64,000 bases of DNA. It comes from Endozoicomonas sp. GU-1. Its GTDB lineage: Bacteria; Pseudomonadota; Gammaproteobacteria; Pseudomonadales; Endozoicomonadaceae. The notes under the pieces were generated by a model that ran no database searches, was not told the DNA's origin, and saw only the letters and a list, made by a program, of their open reading frames with translations. How positions within the stretch are numbered: the first letter of the stretch is position 1; each line of letters begins with the position of its first letter. The position numbers and the translations under genes were made by a program. Below are positions 45,756 to 53,200 of the stretch, piece by piece. Where the stretch lies: NCBI RefSeq assembly GCF_027366395.1, contig NZ_CP114771.1, positions 1,736,001 to 1,800,000 of the forward strand, written 5' to 3'.

Positions 45756-48700
45756 ATGCAGTCACCTTCCTCCTCAGTAACCGCAGACACTGCATCCCCG
45801 TTAACATCCACTGAAGCCGGAAGGCACCGGCCAGCAAACAGCCGAAAACAAGAAAGAAAGCGATCCATGTCAGGTTACCAGGTGGAACAGACAACAACGG
45901 GCACTGGAATATTTCCACCGCATCAACTGCAATCTGAATCCGGGCCCACCCCATCCATAAAGCGCAGGCGTGTTACTGACAACAGCGGGCGTATTGTGTG
46001 TTCTGCAACTTCGCTATCTGCTAATCCGGAGCCAATGGAGACCGAACCGGCCACGCCTGCTGACGCAGCTTCCAGGCTTCCGGGAGTGATCAGTTTCCTA
46101 TCAAGAAATCTACCAACAGTCAGCGACAACAGGCTATTAACTGGCAATGAACATACCTCAGCGATGGTGCAGGTCATGCCGGAACCAATGAAGGATGTAC
46201 CGCTCACTACAGAAATTAACAGTGAAACATCAATTTCAGAATTTTCTGTAAGCCAGCAAAATGAACTGCGAACACATTTAAATAATCAAGAAATTCAAGC
46301 AATATTAACGAATGCCGGGACTCTTCTGAAAAACCTCAAAGACAGGAAAATCCAGTTAGCGCGAGACAGGGGAAAGCCGCCCGCACATTCCCTCTTTTCC
46401 AGGTTAAAAAACTTCAGCATTGTTAAAGATTCTCAGACTTTCAAAGGCTATTTTGCCAAGGCCAGCACGTTCTTTTTAGCTGTCAATCCCCAGCAGATTA
46501 CCAATACCAGCTGCCTTACCAGCATGCTCAAGTCGAAGACTCAGATTAAAAAGTTTGCAGAAGAAAGCGAGGAAAACATTCAGGCGGTTGCTGCTAACCC
46601 ATGCTTGAAACAGATTGCCTCCATGTGTAGTGGCAAAGGCTTGCCCGACAAAGCGAAGGTGGAAGCGCTCAAAGCGTGGGAGTGCTGGAAGGTGAACGGC
46701 GAATTCAGCCTGGAACTGCTGCGGGCCTTTTCCTCCATGTGTAATGGCAAAGGCTTGCCCGAAAAAGCGAAGGTAGAAGCGCTCAAAGCGTGGGAGTGCT
46801 GGAAGGTGAACGGCGAATTCAGCCTGGAACTGCTGCGGGCCTTTTCCTCCATGTGTAATGGCAAAGGCTTGCCCGAAAAAGCGAAGGTGGAAGCGCTCAA
46901 AGCGTGGGAGTGCTGGAAGGTGAACGGCGAATTCAGCCTGGAACTGCTGCGGGCATTTTCCTCCATGTGTAATGGCAAAGGCTTGCCCGACAAAGCGAAG
47001 GTGGAAGCGTTCGTGGCGTGGGAGTGCTGGAAGGTGAACGGCGAATTCAGCCTGGAACTGTTGAGGGCCTTTTCCTCCATGATGAGCAGTAGGGGCTTGC
47101 CCGACAAAGCGAAGGTGGAAGCGCTCAAAGCGTGGGAGTGCTGGAAGGTGAACGGCGAATTTTGCCTGGAACTGCTGCGGGCCTTTTCCTCCATGATGAG
47201 CAGTAGGGGCTTGCCCGACAAAGCGAAGGTGGAAGCGCTCAAAGCGTGGGAGTGCTGGAAGGTGAACGGCGAATTCAGCCTGGAACTGCTGCGGGCCTTT
47301 TCCTCCATGTGTCATGGCAAAGGCTTGCCCGACAAAGCGAAGGTGGAAGCGCTCAAAGCGTGGGAGTGCTGGAAGGTGAACGGCAAATTCAGCCTGGAAC
47401 TGCTGCGGGCCTTTTCCTCCATGATGAGCAGTAGGGGCTTGCCCGACAAAGCGAAGGTGGAAGCGCTCAAAGCGTGGGAGTGCTGGAAGGTGAACGGCGA
47501 ATTCAGCCTGGAACTGCTGCGGGCCTTTTCCTCCATGATGAGCAGTAAGGGCTTGCCCGACAAAGCGAAGGTGAAAGCGTTCGTGGCGTGGGAGTGCTGG
47601 AAGGTGAACGGCGAATTCAGCCTGGAACTGCTGCGGGCCTTTTCCTCCATGTGTCATGGCAAAGGCTTGCCCGGCAAAGCGAAGGTGGAAGCGCTCAAAG
47701 CGTGGGAGTGCTGGAAGGTGAACGGCGAATTCAGCCTGGAACTGCTGCGGGCCTTTTCCTCCATGTGTAATGGCAAAGGCTTGCCCGACAAAGCGAAGGT
47801 GGAAGCGTTCGTGGCGTGGGAGTGCTGGAAGGTGAACGGCAAATTCAGCCTGGAACTGCTGCGGGCCTTTTCCTCCATGTGTAATGGCAAAGGCTTGCCC
47901 GACAAAGCGAAGGTGGAAGCGTTCGTTCAATGGCTACCCTCGGATGAAAATAAGAATATTCTGAAACTTTCTTTCCGAATATTTGCCAGTTTTGGTTTGC
48001 CCTCAGCAGAAAAACTGACTGAAAATGAGAAAACACTTCGCCAATGTCTTAATCAGCATGGTTGTACCACTGAACATGGAGACGACAATAGTGATGAAGA
48101 TCTTTTAGAATTGAGTCAAATGAAAGCACTGGCTCTGTTCTTCTCCGGGCCCGCAAAATGGCGCATGAAAATTGCCCAATTCCAACAATATCTGGCTGCC
48201 CACAAGAGTCCTCGACATGACAGAGTGGCTGTTCGTGCTGCGCTGAAATCATTGCTACCGATATTGGCTATCCATGGAGGAACTGGTATCCAGTTCTGGA
48301 TGGAAAAATATCGTGAAAATCCACGCTGCAAAGGAGTACTCACTAAAGCATTATCCATTCCTGCACCACTGGCTTTAACAAAATTTGCACTAACGCAACT
48401 CCCTGAATCTGAGAGGCAGGAATACCTTGAACTGTGCAGAAACCTGAAGCCAGCCCCAACTCAGGAACAGTGGTATGCATTAAAACCACTCTGCCAACAG
48501 CTTGGCCAGCGATTTGACTTCACGCAATCTAAACGCACGATGCTGGAGATTCTCTGGCAACAATCAGAAGATAACCGCTCAAAATACGCGGATAAGCTGG
48601 ATGAGCTATTCAAAACCTTGCCCACCATCTCACAGTGGCGCGGGTTACATCGGGTGCTTGGACCACACAAAATGCAGCAATTCATGGATGCCTGTCTTGA

Positions 48701-49868
48701 CTATCAGGCTACCCCTGAAACCGCTCCTGATGTCACGATTCAGCAACGGTTGCTGGCAGGAATGCTGCTCACCAACCACTCTCTACCTGAACCAGAGAAA
48801 ATACCGGATCTCTGCTTTTCAAACCGAGTGTCAACAGATGATAAAAGAGGGGTGATGGTCGGTGGTGATCCCGCCATGTCGGGCCAGCAACGCCTGTGGC
48901 GCTTTATCACGGCCATGTTAATTGAGCTTGAACAAACAGAATATCAATTCAAGAATCAAAGACTAACCGTTTTGCCAGCCGATGGCGATCCGGTGGTACT
49001 CCAAAATCCAGAGTTTACCCTCAAAGATACCGGCTTTGTTATAAAGAACTGGACATTGCAACAGTTAACCGCCTTTTTCAAGGCAACCGAGTTCACAGAA
49101 CAATGGTATAAAAAGCCTCAGGACAACCGCGAACTCTATGCGATCAGGCTTGAGGCAAAACTAGCCCAAATGAAAGCGAGAACCAAAGAGCCCACCAAGA
49201 AAGCCAAGCCTAAAAAAATACCACACCTGGTGGCACCCTCTCTAATTATCAGACTAATCAATTGCAATAAACCATTAAAGCCTGCAGTCTGGTCATCTCT
49301 TGAACACTATGCCAGCAGCGGCCAGCTAAACGCCCGTTTATGCACGGCACTCAGCCCGGTTATCAAAGATGATAAAGACGGCATTGTTTCAGACCTCGTT
49401 AAGAAAGCGGTAATTGCAAAGTTGGAACAGATTGAGGCAGCAAAAACGCCAGTAGTAACATCAATCCCTCAGCAAGGACTTCCAGCAAGGGCAAGCATAC
49501 CAACTCAAGGGAACCAGGTTGCCAACAGTCGCATTCAAGGGCCGCTATCTGACTTTGACGCGGCAATGGAAGCTCTGGATCGTTTTCGCGAATTGGGAAA
49601 TGCAGAACTTGAACTGCTGGAACCCCACCGAAGCCGAATGACTTATGTTGAATTAAGCATTGCTATCTGCAAAATGAGCTACGCAGTGGATTCAGAAACA
49701 CGGAAAGAATGGCATGAAGCCAGCGAGAACAGGAGAAGAGACCCATTTGGGCTTGATGAAATAGTGGAATGGGATTTGGATTCATTGGCGACATTGGATT
49801 CATTGGCGACAGAGTCAGAACTGGTCAACAACGATGACTGGATGGAAGAGTTCCTACAAGAGCTGTGA
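45756..49868 (+). CDS. Giant 38-aa-repeat protein, copy 5
   Basis: A 1370-aa paralogue with 11 complete units. From KDTGFVIKNW to the last 80 residues it is practically the same as copy 4, so this part was duplicated or converted recently. Private changes include LSFRIFASF (Phe for the Cys found in the other copies), LLELSQMKA and KIAQFQQYL. The final residues are EEFLQEL instead of EEFLQGL. The head has ATPADAASRL and an SGRIVCSATSLSA variant. ATG 45756 by alignment. Confidence 0.9.
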   Translation: MQSPSSSVTADTASPLTSTEAGRHRPANSRKQERKRSMSGYQVEQTTTGTGIFPPHQLQSESGPTPSIKRRRVTDNSGRIVCSATSLSANPEPMETEPATPADAASRLPGVISFLSRNLPTVSDNRLLTGNEHTSAMVQVMPEPMKDVPLTTEINSETSISEFSVSQQNELRTHLNNQEIQAILTNAGTLLKNLKDRKIQLARDRGKPPAHSLFSRLKNFSIVKDSQTFKGYFAKASTFFLAVNPQQITNTSCLTSMLKSKTQIKKFAEESEENIQAVAANPCLKQIASMCSGKGLPDKAKVEALKAWECWKVNGEFSLELLRAFSSMCNGKGLPEKAKVEALKAWECWKVNGEFSLELLRAFSSMCNGKGLPEKAKVEALKAWECWKVNGEFSLELLRAFSSMCNGKGLPDKAKVEAFVAWECWKVNGEFSLELLRAFSSMMSSRGLPDKAKVEALKAWECWKVNGEFCLELLRAFSSMMSSRGLPDKAKVEALKAWECWKVNGEFSLELLRAFSSMCHGKGLPDKAKVEALKAWECWKVNGKFSLELLRAFSSMMSSRGLPDKAKVEALKAWECWKVNGEFSLELLRAFSSMMSSKGLPDKAKVKAFVAWECWKVNGEFSLELLRAFSSMCHGKGLPGKAKVEALKAWECWKVNGEFSLELLRAFSSMCNGKGLPDKAKVEAFVAWECWKVNGKFSLELLRAFSSMCNGKGLPDKAKVEAFVQWLPSDENKNILKLSFRIFASFGLPSAEKLTENEKTLRQCLNQHGCTTEHGDDNSDEDLLELSQMKALALFFSGPAKWRMKIAQFQQYLAAHKSPRHDRVAVRAALKSLLPILAIHGGTGIQFWMEKYRENPRCKGVLTKALSIPAPLALTKFALTQLPESERQEYLELCRNLKPAPTQEQWYALKPLCQQLGQRFDFTQSKRTMLEILWQQSEDNRSKYADKLDELFKTLPTISQWRGLHRVLGPHKMQQFMDACLDYQATPETAPDVTIQQRLLAGMLLTNHSLPEPEKIPDLCFSNRVSTDDKRGVMVGGDPAMSGQQRLWRFITAMLIELEQTEYQFKNQRLTVLPADGDPVVLQNPEFTLKDTGFVIKNWTLQQLTAFFKATEFTEQWYKKPQDNRELYAIRLEAKLAQMKARTKEPTKKAKPKKIPHLVAPSLIIRLINCNKPLKPAVWSSLEHYASSGQLNARLCTALSPVIKDDKDGIVSDLVKKAVIAKLEQIEAAKTPVVTSIPQQGLPARASIPTQGNQVANSRIQGPLSDFDAAMEALDRFRELGNAELELLEPHRSRMTYVELSIAICKMSYAVDSETRKEWHEASENRRRDPFGLDEIVEWDLDSLATLDSLATESELVNNDDWMEEFLQEL
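46623..47876 (+). repeat. 11 tandem 114-bp units in copy 5
   Basis: Loop residues in order, including the partial last unit: CS, CN, CN, CN, MS, MS, CH, MS, MS, CH, CN, CN. Units 2 and 3 both have LPEKAK and CN, which suggests a recent local duplication of one unit. CS in unit 1 is unique. Confidence 0.97.
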
Positions 49869-50135
49869 TATGCAAGGCTTGCATCGGTGCATACGACTGC
49901 TTCAATATTTATTCGACTGTGCAAATGACGACAAAGCTCGTCTGCACCCTGATTCTCCAGAATGCCATCAACCGTCTGATTATCGCGGTCTCTGGCTACC
50001 ATGACCGGTATTTGTCGACACTCTGTCTTCTTCTCATTACATTTGTTACGTACTGGAGGAACTGCCATATGCGGATACGGTTGAGAAGCTGGAAGCACTC
50101 CTGCCCTGGAATATAAAAGCCAGCGGTGCGCTATC
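49869..50135 (-). pseudogene. ISXO2/IS1595-type transposase remnant in spacer 5
   Basis: Same content as the spacer 4 remnant (VMVARDRDNQTVDGILENQG, AVVCTDASLAYHS). No intact IS ends were identified around it. Confidence 0.55.
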
Positions 50136-50216
50136 CTGAAACACATCTCACAGCCAGACTGCCTGACAAAACAGGTCAGCCTTCCCTGATACCGGCTGCC
50201 CGGAACTTTACCGGGT

Positions 50217-50227
50217 TGACCAGGTCA
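50217..50227. promoter_or_regulatory. Palindrome TGACCAGGTCA upstream of copy 6
   Basis: Starts 73 bp before ATG 50290. The flanking base on the left has changed (GGTTGACC for GGCTGACC) but the 11-bp core is intact. Confidence 0.45.
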
Positions 50228-50289
50228 GTTCTATTGTTGTCATCCCCAGACGATTCTCCAACTGGAAACAGGTAATCCCGGAAGAAACC

Positions 50290-53200
50290 ATGCAGTCACC
50301 TTCCTCCTCAGTAACCGCAGACACGGCATCCCCGTTAACATCCACTGAAGCCGGAAGGTACCGGCCAGCAAACAGCCGTAAACAAGAAAGAAAGCGATCC
50401 ATGTCAGGTTACCGGGTGGAACAGACAACAACGGACACCGGAACATTTCCACCGCATCAACTGCAATCTGAATCCGGGCCCATCCCATCCATAAAGCGCA
50501 GGCGTGTTACTGACAACAGCAGGCGTATTGTCTGTTCTGCAACTTCGCTACCTGCTAATCCGGAGCCAATGGAGACCGAACCGGCCATGCCTGCTGACCC
50601 AGCTTCCAGGCTTCCGGGAGTGATCAGTTTCCTATCAAGAAATCTACCAACAGTCAGCGACAACAGGCTATTAACTGGCAATGAACATCCCTCAGCGATG
50701 GTGCAGGTCATGCCTGAACCAATGAAGGATGTACCGCTCACTACAGAAATTAACAGTGAAACATCAATTTCAGAATTTTCTGTAAGCCAGCAAAATGAAC
50801 TGCGAACACATTTAAATAATCAAGAAATTCAAGCAATATTAACGAATGCCGGGACTCTTCTGAAAAACCTCAAAGACAGGAAAATCCAGTTAGCGCGAGA
50901 CAGGGGAAAGCCGCCCGCACATTCCCTCTTTTCCAAGTTAAAAACCTTCAGCATTGTTAAAGATTCTCAGACTTTCAAAGGCTATTTTGCCAAGGCCAAC
51001 ACGTTCTTTTTAGCTGTCAATCCCCAGCAGATTACCAATACCAGCTGCCTTACCAGCATGTTCAACTCGAAGACTCAGATAAAAAAGTTTGCAGAAGAAA
51101 GCGAGGAAAACATTCAGGCGGTTGCTGCTAACCCATGCTTGAAACAGATTGCCTCCCTGTGTCATGGCAAAGGCTTGCCCGACAAAGCGAAGGTGGAAGC
51201 GTTCGTGGCGTGGGAGTGCTGGAAGGTGAACGGCGAATTCAGCCTGGAACTGCTGCGGGCCTTTTCCTCCATGATGAGCAGTAGGGGCTTGCCCGACAAA
51301 GCGAAGGTGGAAGCGCTCAAAGCGTGGGAGTGCTGGAAGGTGAGCGGCGAATTCAGCCTGGAACTGCTGCGGGCCTTTTCCTCCATGATGAGCAGTAGGG
51401 GCTTGCCCGACCAAGCGAAGGTGGAAGCGTTCATGGCGTGGGAGTGCTGGAAGGTGAACGGAGAATTCAGCCTGGAACTGCTGCGGGCCTTTTCCTCCAT
51501 GATGAGCAGTAGGGGCTTGCCCGACAAAGCGAAGGTGGAAGCGTTCGTAGCGTGGGAGTGCTGGAAGGTGAACGGCGAATTCAGCCTGGAACTGCTGCGG
51601 GCCTTTTCCTCCATGTGTCATGGCAAAGGCTTGCCCGACAAAGCGAAGGTGGAAGCGCTCAAAGCGTGGCAGTGCTGGAAGGTGAACGGCGAATTCAGCC
51701 TGGAACTGCTGCGGGCCTTTTCCTCCATGATGAGCAGTAGGGGCTTGCCCGACAAAGCGAAGGTGGAAGCGCTCAAAGCGTGGCAGTGCTGGAAGGTGAA
51801 CGGCGAACTCAGCCTGGAACTGCTGCGGGCCTTTTCCTCCATGATGAGCAGTAGGGGCTTGCCCGACAAAGCGAAGGTGGAAGCGCTCAAAGCGTGGGAG
51901 TGCTGGAAGGTGAGCGGCGAATTCAGCCTGGAACTGCTGCGGGCCTTTTCCTCCATGTGTAATGGCAACGGCTTGCCCGACAAAGCGAAGGTGGAAGCGT
52001 TCGTGGCGTGGGAGTGCTGGAAGGTGAACGGCGAATTCAGCCTGGAACTGCTGCGGGCCTTTTCCTCCATGTGTCATGCCAAAGGCTTGCCCGACAAAGC
52101 GCAGGTGGAAGCGTTCGTGGCGTGGCAGTGCTGGAAGGTGAACGGCGAATTCAGCCTGGAACTGCTGCGGGCCTTTTCCTCCATGTGTCATGGCAAAGGC
52201 TTGCCCGACAAAGCGAAGGTGGAAGCGCTCAAAGCATGGGAGTGCTGGAAGGTGAACGGCGAATTCAGCCTGGAACTGCTGCGGGCCTTTTCCTCCATGT
52301 GTCATGGCAAAGGCTTGCCCGACAAAGCGAAGGTGGAAGCGCTCAAAGCGTGGGAGTGCTGGAAGGTGAACGGCGAATTCAGCCTGGAACTGCTGCGGGC
52401 CTTTTCCTCCATGATGAGCAGTAGGGGCTTGCCCGACAAAGCGAAGGTGGAAGCGCTCAAAGTATGGGAGTGCTGGAAGGTGAACGGCGAATTCAGCCTG
52501 GAACTGCTGCGGGCCTTTTCCTCCATGTGTAATGGCAAAGGCTTGCCCGACAAAGCGAAGGTGGAAGCGTTCGTAGCGTGGGAGTGCTGGAAGGTGAACG
52601 GTGAATTCAGCCTGGAACTGCTGCGGGCCTTTTCCTCAATGATGAGCACCAGGGGCTTGCCCGACAAAGCGAAGGTGGAAGCACTCAAAGCGTGGGAGTG
52701 CTGGGAGGTGAACGGTAAATTCAGCCTGGAACTGCTGCGGGCCTTTTCCTCCATGTGTCATGGCAAAGGCTTGCCCGGCAAAGCGAAGGCGGAAGCGCTC
52801 AAAGCGTGGCAGTGCTGGAAGGTGAACGGTGAATTCAGCCTGGAACTGCTGCGGGCCTTTTCCTCCATGATGAGCAGTAGGGGCTTGCCCGACAAAGCGA
52901 AGGTAGAAGCGCTCAAAGCGTGGGAGTGCTGGAAGGTGAACGGTGAATTCAGCCTGGAACTGCTGCGGGCCTTTTCCTCCATGTGTCATGGCAAAGGCTT
53001 GCCCGACAAAGCGAAGGTGGAAGCGCTCAAAGCGTGGGAGTGCTGGAAGGTGAACGGCGAATTCAGCCTGGAACTGCTGCGGGCCTTTTCCTCCATGTGT
53101 CATGGCAAAGGCTTGCCCGACCAAGCGAAGGTGGAAGCGTTCGTGGCGTGGGAGTGCTGGAAGGTTAACGGCGAATTCAGCCCGGAACTGCTGAGGGCCT

